64,000 nucleotides of DNA. Origin: Actinomadura barringtoniae (GTDB taxonomy: Bacteria > Actinomycetota > Actinomycetes > Streptosporangiales > Streptosporangiaceae). The position numbers and the translations under genes are program-made. Shown in pieces: positions 42,467 to 51,544 of the stretch. Position 1 is the stretch's first letter. Every line of letters begins with the position of its first letter. The notes beneath the pieces were generated by a model that did not search any database, was not told the origin of the DNA, and worked only from the letters and a program-made list of their open reading frames with translations. The DNA lies in NCBI RefSeq assembly GCF_017573505.1, contig NZ_JAGEOJ010000011.1:248001-312000 (forward strand), read 5' to 3'.

Positions 42467-43882
42467 GTGGGCTTCTCCCACCTACGGGGTGCAGGCGGCG
42501 CGGCCGCGCTCGTTCTCGCGGGCGCGGCGCTCGCCGCCTGTGGCGGCGGCGGGTCGTCGACCGATCCGAATCGGGGTAAGGACGCCAAGAGCTTCTCGCT
42601 GGTCATCAGCCGGAACGCGATCGAAGGCGGCAAGAACACCGGCGAAGCGGAGTGGATCACCAAGTCGGTGATCCCCGGGTTCGTCGCCCAGCAGAAGGCC
42701 AAGGGCGTCACCGCCAAGGTGTCGTTCCGCGGCTACGGCGTGGACGACGAGCCCTACAAGACCAAGATGGCGCTCGATCTGAAGTCCCGTTCGGGCGCGG
42801 ACGTCTTCGACATCGACGGCATCTGGGTGGGCGAGTTCGCCCAGGCCGGCTATATCGCTCCACTACAGGACGTCGTCGGCGCCAAATCAGAGATGTGGGA
42901 CGGCTGGGCGCAGATCCCCAAGTCCGTCCAGCAGCTGGTGACGTTCGAGGGCAAGCGGTACGGCATCCCTGGCGGCACCGACGGCCGCGTCCTCTTCTAC
43001 AACAAGAAGCTCTTCACCCAGGCCGGGCTTCCGGCCGACTGGCAGCCCAAGAGCTGGGATGAGATCCTCACCGCGGGCCGGGCCCTGAAGAAGGTCCCCG
43101 GCGTCACCCCCATCCAGCTGAACGCGGGCACGGCGATGGGCGAGGCGACCTCCATGCAGGGCGTTCTCCCGCTGCTCGTCGGGACCGGCTCGGAGATCTA
43201 CACCGGCGGCAAGTGGACCGGCGGCGGCGCGGCCGTCAAGCAGGTCCTCGGCCTCTACAGCACGATCTACGGCAAGGAAGGGCTCGGCGACCCCAAGCTC
43301 CAGCAGGAGGCCAAGGGGCGCGACAAGTCGTTCGAGGAGTTCGCCAAGGGCAAGATCGGCATCCTGGCCGAGGGCGACTACTTCTGGCGCGACGTTCTCA
43401 ACCCCAAGACCGGCGTCGCGAAGATGCCCAGCCGCGACACCGACGTCGGCTACACGATGATCCCCGCGGTCACGGCGGGCAAGGGCGTGCGAGGCCAGTC
43501 GTTCGTCAGCATGTCGGGTGGTTCGGCCACCGTGCTGAACCCCAACACCAAATACCCGCAGCAGGCGTTCGAGCTGCTCAGCTACATGAACTCGCCCGAG
43601 ATGATGAAGGCGCGCACGGCCGGCACGCCGGAGATCACCTCCCGGACCGACGTCAACAACGAGGTCCTCAAGGACGACGCGTTCCTGAAGTACCTGTCGG
43701 ACAAGGTCCTGCCGATCACCTCCTACCGGCCGGGCCTCGCGGTCTACCCGCAGGTGTCGACCGCGCTGCAGGAGGCGACCGCCGAGGTCGTCTCGGGCAA
43801 GTCCCCCGACGAGGCCGCTGCCGCCTACACCAAGAAGCTGGAGGGGATCGTCGGTGGCGCCGACCACGTCACCGCCAACTGA
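42467..43882 (+). CDS. ABC carbohydrate-binding lipoprotein (GH38 operon)
   Basis: A 471-residue solute-binding lipoprotein. The signal LRGAGGAAALVLAGAALAAC ends in a canonical LAAC lipobox followed by GGGGSS. The mature part has RSGADVFDIDGIWVGEFAQA and YGIPGGTDGRVLFYNKKLF, typical of family 1 sugar-binding proteins. GTG 42467 is preceded by AAAAAGGAGG at ideal spacing. It is the first of six tightly packed genes (importer, PHP protein, alpha-mannosidase), implying capture of a mannose-containing glycan (inference from context). Confidence 0.92.
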   Translation: MGFSHLRGAGGAAALVLAGAALAACGGGGSSTDPNRGKDAKSFSLVISRNAIEGGKNTGEAEWITKSVIPGFVAQQKAKGVTAKVSFRGYGVDDEPYKTKMALDLKSRSGADVFDIDGIWVGEFAQAGYIAPLQDVVGAKSEMWDGWAQIPKSVQQLVTFEGKRYGIPGGTDGRVLFYNKKLFTQAGLPADWQPKSWDEILTAGRALKKVPGVTPIQLNAGTAMGEATSMQGVLPLLVGTGSEIYTGGKWTGGGAAVKQVLGLYSTIYGKEGLGDPKLQQEAKGRDKSFEEFAKGKIGILAEGDYFWRDVLNPKTGVAKMPSRDTDVGYTMIPAVTAGKGVRGQSFVSMSGGSATVLNPNTKYPQQAFELLSYMNSPEMMKARTAGTPEITSRTDVNNEVLKDDAFLKYLSDKVLPITSYRPGLAVYPQVSTALQEATAEVVSGKSPDEAAAAYTKKLEGIVGGADHVTAN

Positions 43883-44828
43883 ATCGGTTGGACGAAGGCG
43901 AGGAAAGGCGCGTGGCGAGGGGAGTGGGCACGACGACGCGGCCGGGCTGGGGCGCGGACGCGCGGCCGCGTTCGTCGCGCCCGCACTGGTCCTCATCGCC
44001 GTCTTCCTCGTCTTCCCGGCGCTGTGGACCCTCTACCTCGGCGTCACCGACTACCGCCTGACCGGCATCGCGGCCAGCAAGCCGCAGTTCGTCGGCACCG
44101 ACAACTACACCGGGGTGCTGGGCGACAGTGACTTCCACCGGTCGCTGTGGCTCACGCTCCAGTTCGTGCTCGGCTCGGCCGTCCTCGGACAGACGCTGCT
44201 CGGCTTCACCCTCGCCTGGGTGATGCGCGACCGCAGCGGGCCGATCAGGCGGCTCGTCGAGGCGCTGGTCCTGCTCGCCTGGATCCTGCCCGGCTCGGTG
44301 ATCGCGTTCCTGTGGATCGCGCTGCTGGACCGCGACGGCGGGACGCTGAACGCGCTGCTCAGCACGCCGGGCACCGCATGGCTCATCGACCATCCGATGG
44401 CCTGCATCATCGTGTTCAACATCTGGCGCGGCACCGCGTTCTCGATGATGCTGTACGGCGCGGCGCTCGGGAGCGTTCCACCCTCGCACCTGGAGACCGC
44501 GCGGCTCGCCGGGGCCTCCACCTGGCAGACGCTGCGCGACGCGGTCTTCCCGCGCATCCGGGGGCACGTGCTGACGAGCCTGCTGCTGGTCAGCCTCTGG
44601 ACGTTCAACGACTTCACGCCGTTCCTCATCACCGCGGGCGGGCCGAACGGGCGCACCGAGGTCATGTCGGCGTACGTCTACCGGACCGCCCTCGGCGACG
44701 GGCGGCTCGGCTTCGGAGCGGCGATCTCGCTCATCATGATCCTCATCAACCTGGTGATCGCCCTGCTCTACCTGCGGGCTCTGAGACGCCGCGGAGACTC
44801 GTCGAGTGGCCAGGAGGCGCCGGCATGA
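43854..44828 (+). CDS. ABC sugar permease (MalF-type, GH38 operon)
   Basis: A 324-residue permease. Helix 1 is AFVAPALVLIAVFLVFPALW after a 36-residue basic, Gly-rich tail. The docking loop is ETARLAGASTWQTLRDAVFP, near residue 220. GTG 43854 has GGAGGGG 7 bases upstream and overlaps the binding-protein gene by 29 bases, so translation is coupled. It pairs with the next permease. Confidence 0.9.
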   Translation: MAPTTSPPTESVGRRRGKARGEGSGHDDAAGLGRGRAAAFVAPALVLIAVFLVFPALWTLYLGVTDYRLTGIAASKPQFVGTDNYTGVLGDSDFHRSLWLTLQFVLGSAVLGQTLLGFTLAWVMRDRSGPIRRLVEALVLLAWILPGSVIAFLWIALLDRDGGTLNALLSTPGTAWLIDHPMACIIVFNIWRGTAFSMMLYGAALGSVPPSHLETARLAGASTWQTLRDAVFPRIRGHVLTSLLLVSLWTFNDFTPFLITAGGPNGRTEVMSAYVYRTALGDGRLGFGAAISLIMILINLVIALLYLRALRRRGDSSSGQEAPA

Positions 44829-45646
44829 CGGCGCGAGATCTGTTGCGGAAGGTCGCGCTGACGACCTTCATCTCGCTGGTGCTCGGGTTCTTCTCGCTGC
44901 CGCTGCTGTGGCTGGCGTTCGCGCCGTTCGACAAGGACCCGCAGATCGCGGTGTCGGTGCCGGAGTTCACCCTGCACAACTTCCGCGTGCTGATGGACAA
45001 CCCGTACGCGCTCACCTCGCTGCGCAACTCGGTGATCCTGGCCGCCGGGACCGCCGCGTTCGTCGTCACCTGCGCGGCGCTCGCGTCGTACGCGCTCAGC
45101 CGCGTCCACATCCCCGGGCGCGACGTGATGCTCTACCTGCTGCTGTTGCTCTCGTCGATCATCACGGGCACGGCGGCGATGGTCCCGATCTTCCTGCTGG
45201 CGTTCAACCTGCACCTGATCGACTCGCACCTCGGCGTGATCCTGGTCCTCACCGGGGGCCTGCTGCCGACGGCCATCTTCATCCTGAAGGACTTCACCGA
45301 CGCGACGCCCAAGTCCTACGAGGAGGCCGCGCGGGTCTTCGGCGCCTCGCCGCTGCAGATCCTGCGGCACGTCGTGGCGCCGACGATCCGGCCCGCCCTG
45401 GCCACGGTCACGGTGTGGACGGTCGCGCAGGTCTGGGGCGACTTCCTGATGCCTTTCCTGCTGCTGCGCAACCCGGACAAGGCCCCGGCCTCGGTGATCA
45501 TGTACACGTTCTACACGGAGGGCGGCCAGCCCGACCTGGCGCTGATCTCCACCTTCTCGTTGCTTTACTCCCTGCCTGTCGTGGTCATGTATCTCTTCGT
45601 GAGCCGGCGGTACGGGTTCCGCTTTTACGGAGGGATCAAGCGCTGA
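44825..45646 (+). CDS. ABC sugar permease (MalG-type, GH38 operon)
   Basis: A 273-residue six-helix permease. The docking loop is EEAARVFGASPLQILRHVVA, and the C-terminus FVSRRYGFRFYGGIKR is typical of MalG relatives. The ATG overlaps the previous stop (ATGA), and its stop overlaps the ATPase start by one base (TGATG). Confidence 0.9.
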   Translation: MTARDLLRKVALTTFISLVLGFFSLPLLWLAFAPFDKDPQIAVSVPEFTLHNFRVLMDNPYALTSLRNSVILAAGTAAFVVTCAALASYALSRVHIPGRDVMLYLLLLLSSIITGTAAMVPIFLLAFNLHLIDSHLGVILVLTGGLLPTAIFILKDFTDATPKSYEEAARVFGASPLQILRHVVAPTIRPALATVTVWTVAQVWGDFLMPFLLLRNPDKAPASVIMYTFYTEGGQPDLALISTFSLLYSLPVVVMYLFVSRRYGFRFYGGIKR

Positions 45647-46776
45647 TGGCCGCCATCACCCTGCGCGAGCTGACCAAGGTCTATCCGGGCGGCGTGCGGG
45701 CGCTGGACGCCCTCGACCTGGAGATCGCCGACGGCGAGTTCTTCGCGCTGCTCGGCCCGTCCGGCTGCGGCAAGAGCACCCTGCTGCGCACCATCGCGGG
45801 CCTGGAGGAGGCCACCGAGGGCTCGGTACGGCTCGGAGACGAGGACGTGACGCGCACTCCTCCCGGGCGTCGCAACGTCGGCATGGTCTTCCAGGACTAC
45901 GCGCTTTTCCCGCATATGACCGTGACCGACAACATCGCCTACCCGCTGCGCATCAAGAAGGCCTCCAGGCCTGAACGGCATAAGGCCGCTGCCGAAGTGG
46001 CAGGCGAACTGGGCTTGGACGGCCTGCTGGGGCGTCGTCCAGGCGAACTGTCGGGCGGGCAGCAGCAACGCGTTGCCTTGGCAAGGGCCATGGCCGCACG
46101 GCCCCAGGTGTTCCTTCTGGACGAGCCGCTCTCCAACCTCGACGCACGATTGCGGCTGGAGGCGCGCACGTTCCTCAAGCGGCTGCAGCAAGAGCTCGGC
46201 GTGACAACTGTTTTCGTTACGCACGACCAGGCGGAAGCCTTGGCGATGGCCGACCGCATCGCCGTCATGGAGGCCGGCCGGATCCGCCAGATCGGCACGC
46301 CGCGTGAGGTCTTCCGGCGCCCGGCGAACGTCTTCGTGGCCTCGTTCATCGGCTCCACACCGATGAACCTCATCGACGCGGTCGTGCGAGGTGACGAGAT
46401 TGTGGCCGCCGAGACGGCCCTCCCGCTGCCTCCATCACTAGGGGAGGATTTCGCCGGCGGGCAGGAAGCCGACGGGCAGGAGACCGATGGGCAGGAGGTC
46501 GTATACGGAATCAGGCCCGACTACCTGGACTTTTCGCCGGTCGCGACGGACGGGGCTTTTGGCGGCGAGGTGACCGTCGTCGAGAACCTCGGCAGCACCT
46601 CGCTCGTTACCTTGGACGTCGCCGGAGTCATGGTGCACGCTCTCGTCGGCGAGGGCGAGGAACCGGCACCGGGGGATCAGGGCTGGGCCGTGCCACGGCC
46701 CGGCCGCGCGCTTGTTTATCGGAACGGGGATCTGGTGAACGGAACCGACGACGTGACCGTGGCGGCACGGGCATGA
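45646..46776 (+). CDS. ABC transporter ATPase (MalK/UgpC-type)
   Basis: A 376-residue sugar-importer ATPase. Walker A is GPSGCGKST, the Q-loop FQDYALFPH, the signature LSGGQQQRVALARA, Walker B VFLLDEPLSNLD and the H-loop VFVTHD. The C-terminal regulatory OB-fold region (residues 240-370) is present and contains a short acidic repeat, GQEADGQETDGQE. Having a dedicated ATPase contrasts with the 15-18 kb operon, which has none; this ATPase could also serve that system (speculative). Confidence 0.93.
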   Translation: MAAITLRELTKVYPGGVRALDALDLEIADGEFFALLGPSGCGKSTLLRTIAGLEEATEGSVRLGDEDVTRTPPGRRNVGMVFQDYALFPHMTVTDNIAYPLRIKKASRPERHKAAAEVAGELGLDGLLGRRPGELSGGQQQRVALARAMAARPQVFLLDEPLSNLDARLRLEARTFLKRLQQELGVTTVFVTHDQAEALAMADRIAVMEAGRIRQIGTPREVFRRPANVFVASFIGSTPMNLIDAVVRGDEIVAAETALPLPPSLGEDFAGGQEADGQETDGQEVVYGIRPDYLDFSPVATDGAFGGEVTVVENLGSTSLVTLDVAGVMVHALVGEGEEPAPGDQGWAVPRPGRALVYRNGDLVNGTDDVTVAARA

Positions 46777-47978
46777 CCTACACGACCGTCCACCGAGGAC
46801 GCTGGACGCTCGAAGACCGGCTGGAGCAGGGGCTGCGCGAGCTGCCCGTCGAGGTGCCGCCGGGGACCGCCGCGCTGAACGTTCGGCTGTCCTTCGAGGG
46901 CGGCGTGATCGACCTCGGTTGCCATGGGGCCGACGGCTTCCGCGGCTGGTCGGGCGGGGCGCGGCTGGAGTACACGATCACCGCCGACTGGGCCACGCCC
47001 GGCTACCTGCCGGGCGAGCTGGAGCCCGGCGTCTGGCACGTCTGGCTCGGGCTGCACCGGATCCCGCCGGACGGCGTGCCGTACGAGGTCACGGTGAGCA
47101 CGTCCGACGTCGCGCCGCCCGCTCCGGAGCAGGCGGCGTTCCCCGACGTTCCCGAACGGCCCGCGCCGCGTTCGCTGCCCGCGCCCGCCGGGATGCGGTG
47201 GATGGCGGGCGACCTGCATTCGCACACCGTGCACAGCGACGGAACGCTGACGGTGCCCGAGCTGGCGTGCGAGGCCGTGGCGCGCGGGCTCGACTACCTC
47301 GCCGTCACCGACCACAACACCGTGAGCCACCACCCCGAGCTGGCCGGCGTCGGCGCCCGCGCGGGGATCGTTCTGGTGCCGGGGCAGGAGGTCACCACCG
47401 ACCTCGGGCACGCCAACGTCTTCGGCCCCACCGGATGGGTGGACTTCCGGCGGCCTTCGGGGGACTGGGCCGCGTTCGCCGAGGCCAACGGCGGGATCAT
47501 GTCGATCAACCACCCGCTGAGCGGCGACTGCGCCTGGCGGCGCGACATGCCGGTCGAGTCGCGGCCGCGGTTCGTGGAGATCTGGCACTCGTCCTGGTGG
47601 GACCGGCGCTGGGGCGCCCCGCTGTCGTGGGCGTCGCTGTGGCGGGACGACGTCGTGGCGCTCGGCGGCAGCGACTACCACGACCCGGCGCAGCACAAGC
47701 TGCTCGGCGAACCGACCACCTGGGTGCTCGCGGCCGACGACGACGTGCTCGGCGCGCTCTCCGCAGGCCGTACGTCGGTGTCGGCGGGACGGGAGGCGCC
47801 CGTACTGCTGCGGGTCGAGGACGACCTCATCGCGCTGGGCGCGGACGGCACCGTCATGATCCGCCCGGACGGCACGCGGGTGGCCGTACGCGGGGACGAT
47901 GTGCGCATGCGAACCAAGGGCCCGGGCACGCACCGCCTGGAGACGCATGAGAACGAGGTGATCGCTCTATGCGGATGA
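46773..47978 (+). CDS. PHP-domain metal-dependent phosphoesterase-like protein
   Basis: A 401-residue protein. An N-terminal beta-sandwich of about 145 residues (RLEYTITADWATPGYLPG, WHVWLGLHRIPPDG) precedes a PHP domain with the metal motifs GDLHSHTVHSDG, VTDHNTVSHH, PGQEVTT, a His in INHPLSGDC and GGSDYHDP. PHP proteins hydrolyse phosphate esters such as sugar phosphates or nucleic acids. There is no signal peptide. It is coupled at both ends by overlaps (ATGA upstream; 10 bases with the mannosidase), so it works in the same pathway, perhaps on a phosphorylated glycan or sugar (inference). Confidence 0.85.
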   Translation: MTYTTVHRGRWTLEDRLEQGLRELPVEVPPGTAALNVRLSFEGGVIDLGCHGADGFRGWSGGARLEYTITADWATPGYLPGELEPGVWHVWLGLHRIPPDGVPYEVTVSTSDVAPPAPEQAAFPDVPERPAPRSLPAPAGMRWMAGDLHSHTVHSDGTLTVPELACEAVARGLDYLAVTDHNTVSHHPELAGVGARAGIVLVPGQEVTTDLGHANVFGPTGWVDFRRPSGDWAAFAEANGGIMSINHPLSGDCAWRRDMPVESRPRFVEIWHSSWWDRRWGAPLSWASLWRDDVVALGGSDYHDPAQHKLLGEPTTWVLAADDDVLGALSAGRTSVSAGREAPVLLRVEDDLIALGADGTVMIRPDGTRVAVRGDDVRMRTKGPGTHRLETHENEVIALCG

Positions 47979-50575
47979 TCGTCGTGGTTCCGCACACCCA
48001 CTGGGACCGGGAGTGGTACCTGCCGTTCCAGCGCTTCCGGCTCCGCCTCGTCTCGCTGCTCGACGACGTGCTCGACCGGATGGAGCGCGACCCGCGCCAG
48101 CACTTCACGCTGGACGGCCAGATGGCCGCCGTCGACGACTACCTGGAGATCCGGCCCGAGCGCCGCGACCTGGTCGCCAAGCTGGTGCGGGAGGGGCGGC
48201 TGGCGGTCGGGCCCTGGCAGATCCTGCACGACGAGTTCCTGTGCTCGGGCGAGAACATCGTCCGCAACCTGGAGCTCGGCATGCGCCGCGCCGAGGAGTT
48301 CGGCGCGGTCATGAACGTCGGCTACCTGCCCGACCAGTTCGGGCACTGCGCGCAGACGCCGCAGATCCTGCGGCTGGCGGGGATCGAGCACGCGTGCGTG
48401 TGGCGCGGCGTGCCGAGGGAGGTCCGGACGCACGCGTTCGCATGGGAGTCCCCCGACGGCACGGCGATCCGTACCGAGTACATGCCCGAGGGCGGCTACG
48501 GGAACGCGGCCGGGCTGTTCGAGGACGCGGGACTGCTGCCCGAGCGCGTGGCCGAGTTCGGGCAGCGGATGAGGCCCTGGCGGCACGACGGTGGAACGTT
48601 CTTGGCGATGTACGGGGCGGACCACACCGCGCCCGCCGCCGACCTCGCCGACCGGATCGAGGCGCTGGAGACCCCGATGCGGCTCGACACGCTCGCCGGC
48701 TACTTCGCCGAGGAGAGCACCGCCGTCGACGGGCTGCCGGTCGTTCGCGGCGAGCTCCGGTCGCACGCGCGCGCCAACATCCTGCCCGGCGTGATCTCGG
48801 CGCGGATCCACCTGAAACAGGCGATGGGGCGGGCGGAACGGCTGGTCGAGCGCTACGCCGAGCCGCTCGCGGCGCTCTGGTACAGCGGCGACGCGAGCCG
48901 CTTCCTGGACATGGCGTGGCGGCGGCTCATCGAGGTGAGCTGCCACGACTCGGTCACCGGCTGCGGCAGCGACGAGACCGCCGAGCAGGTGGCGGCGCGG
49001 ATGGCCGAGGCCGAGCAGATCGGGCAGGCCGTGTGCGACCTGGTCACCGGGGAGCTGGCGGCGTCCGTCCCGTTCGGCGGCCACATGGTCTTCAACCCGA
49101 GCCCGGCGTGGCGGCGCGGCGTCGTGGTGCTGGACGTTCCGGCCGAGGGCGAGACGGCGCTGGTGGACGCCGAGGGGCGGTCGTACGCGACGCAGACCGT
49201 CGAGGAGGCGCCGGTCGTCGTGGACGACGCCGTGCATCCGGCCGCCGACCTGCCGATGGTGCTCGACCGGGTGTACGGGCGGGTGCTGTTCGGTCAGGAG
49301 ATCACCGGCTGGACGGTGTCGGAGGACGACCGGACGCTGACGTTCGAGGTGGCACGGCGCTCGGACGCACCGTTCGACATCGCCGACGTGCGGGCGGCGC
49401 TCAGCGGCGCCGAGGGGGAGTGGCGCGTGCGGACGCTCGCCGCGCCCCGCCGCAGCGTCGCGGCCCTGGTCGAGGCGCCGCCGCTCGGCCACGTGTCATT
49501 CCTGCCCGAGCCGAGCGAGGCCGCGGGTTCGAGCGAGGCGGATGGGCTGTTCGCGCGGATGAACGGCCGGGTGCTCGACAACGGGCTGCTGCGGGTCGAG
49601 GTGGTCGACGACGGGACGCTGACGCTCACTTCGGCCGGCGGGGCCGAGTTCACCGGCGTCGGCCGGGTCGTCGATGGGGGAGACGTTGGGGACACCTACA
49701 ACTACGCGCCGCCCGAGGACGATCGGCTCGTGGACGTGCCGGACTCGGTGGAGTTCGTCCCGGTATGCGATGGTCCGGTCGTTGCCGCTCTCGATGTCGT
49801 ACGGACCTACTTGTGGGGCGGCGGCGAGCGCGTTCCGGTCACGACGCGGGTCGAGCTGCGGGCAGGAGAGCCGTACGCCCGGCTGCGGGTCACGTTCGAC
49901 AACCGCTGCGACGACCACCGGGTGCGGCTGCACGTGCCGCTGCCGACGGCCGCCTCGTCGTCGTTCGCCGAAGGCCAGTTCGCGGTGATCGAGCGCGGGC
50001 TGACGGCCGAGGGCGGCTGGGGTGAACGGCCCGTGCCGACCTTCCCCGCCTCGTCCTTCGTCGCTGCGGGCGGAGCGGCCGTGCTGCTGGAGCACGTCAC
50101 CGAGTACGAGGTGACAGGGCAGGAGCTCGCGCTGACGCTGCTGCGTTCGGTGGGTTTCCTGTCGCGCGATCACAACCCGTACCGCGACCAGCCCGCCGGG
50201 CCGCAGCTCGCGACCCCGCGCGCCCAGTGCCCTGGCGAACGGTCGGTCGGTTTTGCGATCATGCCGTACGAGGGCGAACGGCCCGGCGGAGACGTGCTCA
50301 CCGCAGCCGAATCGTTCCGCCACGACTTCCTGACCGGCGCCGGAACGGGGGCGGCCGACGCGCCGCTGCCGCCCGCCGGAACGGGGATGGAGCTCGCAGG
50401 GGAGGGCGTCGTCATGACCAGCCTGCGCGAGCACGACGGGGCCCTCGAAGCCCGTCTGGTGGCCGAGGACCCCGCCGCATCGGGCGCGGTCGTGGTGCTC
50501 GACGGCCAGATCGTCCGGGTCGCCCTGCGTCCATGGGAGATCGCCGCGGTTCGCCTGAACCGCGGCGATCTCTGA
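47969..50575 (+). CDS. Alpha-mannosidase, glycoside hydrolase family 38
   Basis: An 868-residue cytoplasmic GH38 enzyme. The zinc site is HTHWDREW (His11, Asp13). The nucleophile/zinc ligand Asp122 lies in GYLPDQFGHCAQ, and the late zinc His lies in SCHDSVTGCGSDET. The C-terminal beta-sandwich domains are full length. The family hydrolyses alpha-mannosides and occurs in bacteria as cytoplasmic enzymes for imported manno-oligosaccharides. ATG 47969 overlaps the PHP gene by 10 bases, with GAGGTG upstream. It is the last gene of the operon. Confidence 0.92.
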   Translation: MRMIVVVPHTHWDREWYLPFQRFRLRLVSLLDDVLDRMERDPRQHFTLDGQMAAVDDYLEIRPERRDLVAKLVREGRLAVGPWQILHDEFLCSGENIVRNLELGMRRAEEFGAVMNVGYLPDQFGHCAQTPQILRLAGIEHACVWRGVPREVRTHAFAWESPDGTAIRTEYMPEGGYGNAAGLFEDAGLLPERVAEFGQRMRPWRHDGGTFLAMYGADHTAPAADLADRIEALETPMRLDTLAGYFAEESTAVDGLPVVRGELRSHARANILPGVISARIHLKQAMGRAERLVERYAEPLAALWYSGDASRFLDMAWRRLIEVSCHDSVTGCGSDETAEQVAARMAEAEQIGQAVCDLVTGELAASVPFGGHMVFNPSPAWRRGVVVLDVPAEGETALVDAEGRSYATQTVEEAPVVVDDAVHPAADLPMVLDRVYGRVLFGQEITGWTVSEDDRTLTFEVARRSDAPFDIADVRAALSGAEGEWRVRTLAAPRRSVAALVEAPPLGHVSFLPEPSEAAGSSEADGLFARMNGRVLDNGLLRVEVVDDGTLTLTSAGGAEFTGVGRVVDGGDVGDTYNYAPPEDDRLVDVPDSVEFVPVCDGPVVAALDVVRTYLWGGGERVPVTTRVELRAGEPYARLRVTFDNRCDDHRVRLHVPLPTAASSSFAEGQFAVIERGLTAEGGWGERPVPTFPASSFVAAGGAAVLLEHVTEYEVTGQELALTLLRSVGFLSRDHNPYRDQPAGPQLATPRAQCPGERSVGFAIMPYEGERPGGDVLTAAESFRHDFLTGAGTGAADAPLPPAGTGMELAGEGVVMTSLREHDGALEARLVAEDPAASGAVVVLDGQIVRVALRPWEIAAVRLNRGDL

Positions 50576-50587
50576 GGCCCGCTTGAG

Positions 50588-50622
50588 CCGCCGCGGCCCT
50601 GAGAGTCGTTGAGCCGCGGCGG
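50588..50622. terminator. Bidirectional hairpin between convergent genes
   Basis: CCGCCGCGGC (50588-50597) and GCCGCGGCGG (50613-50622) form a perfect 10-bp stem with a 15-base loop. It lies midway between the stops of the mannosidase and ppgK and can serve both directions. Confidence 0.65.
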
Positions 50623-50637
50623 TCTCCGAGAGCGTTG

Positions 50638-51417
50638 CTACTGCACGGCCGGTGTTGTCGCTGAGGCCTTGGCGTCGTCGTCGGCGGCGGCCATCGCGGC
50701 GCCGACGATCCCGGCCGAGTTGAGCAGCTTGGCGGGCACGATCGGGGCGCGGACGCCCTCGATCAGCGGCAGGAACTTGTCCGCCTTCTTGCTGATCCCG
50801 CCGCCGACGATGATCAGCCTTGGCGAGATCAGGCCCTCGAGGTGGGTCATGTACTCGCTGAGCCGGTGCGCCCACTTCTCCCAGCTGAGATCGTGGTCCT
50901 CGCGGGCCTTGGCCGACGCGCGCGACTCGGCGTCCTTGCCGTCGATCTCCAGGTGCCCGAACTCGGTGTTGCGCACCAGCACGCCGTCGGTGAACAGCGC
51001 GCTGCCGATCCCGGTGCCGAGCGTCAGCAGCACGACGGTGCCCATCTGCCCCTTGCCGGCCCCGAGACGCATCTCGGCGATCCCGGCGGCGTCGGCGTCG
51101 TTCAGCAAGGCGACTCTGCACCCGGTGGTCTTGTCGAACAGCTCGGCGGCGTTCGTGCCGATCCAGTCCTTGGCCACGTTGGCGGCCGACCAGGTCACCC
51201 CGTCGATCACGACGCCCGGATAGGTCACGCCGATCCGGCCGGTCCAGCCGAACTCCTCGACGATCTGCGCCAGGACCTTCGCGATCGGCTCGGGGTGCGC
51301 CGGATGCGGCGTCTCGAAGCGGATGCGTTCCTTGGTGAACTCGCCGGTGTCGAGATCGACCGGGGCGCCCTTGATCCCCGATCCGCCGATGTCGATGCCC
51401 AGCATTTCCATGCTCAT
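50638..51417 (-). CDS. ppgK: Polyphosphate glucokinase
   Basis: A 259-residue ROK-type kinase matching actinobacterial PpgK in length and motifs: GIDIGGSGIKGAPVDLDTG (phosphate 1), RIGVTYPGVVIDG, the catalytic-Asp region ALLNDADAAGIAE, and VLLTLGTGIGSALFTDG (phosphate 2). It phosphorylates glucose using polyphosphate or ATP. ATG 51417 was taken; ATG 51411 and 51405 are possible, and none has a good ribosome-binding site. It is divergent from sthA. It links well with the sugar importers of this window. Confidence 0.93.
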   Translation of the reverse strand: MSMEMLGIDIGGSGIKGAPVDLDTGEFTKERIRFETPHPAHPEPIAKVLAQIVEEFGWTGRIGVTYPGVVIDGVTWSAANVAKDWIGTNAAELFDKTTGCRVALLNDADAAGIAEMRLGAGKGQMGTVVLLTLGTGIGSALFTDGVLVRNTEFGHLEIDGKDAESRASAKAREDHDLSWEKWAHRLSEYMTHLEGLISPRLIIVGGGISKKADKFLPLIEGVRAPIVPAKLLNSAGIVGAAMAAADDDAKASATTPAVQ

Positions 51418-51544
51418 GACGTACCCGTGCCCGTTCACGGACAGCCTAAAGAACGATAAAAGGACCGGCGTGTCGTCTGATCGGCACGGATTGGTTCCCC
51501 GAATGCCCTTATGTGTGCGCCCGGTCACGGCCAGACTGGAGAAC

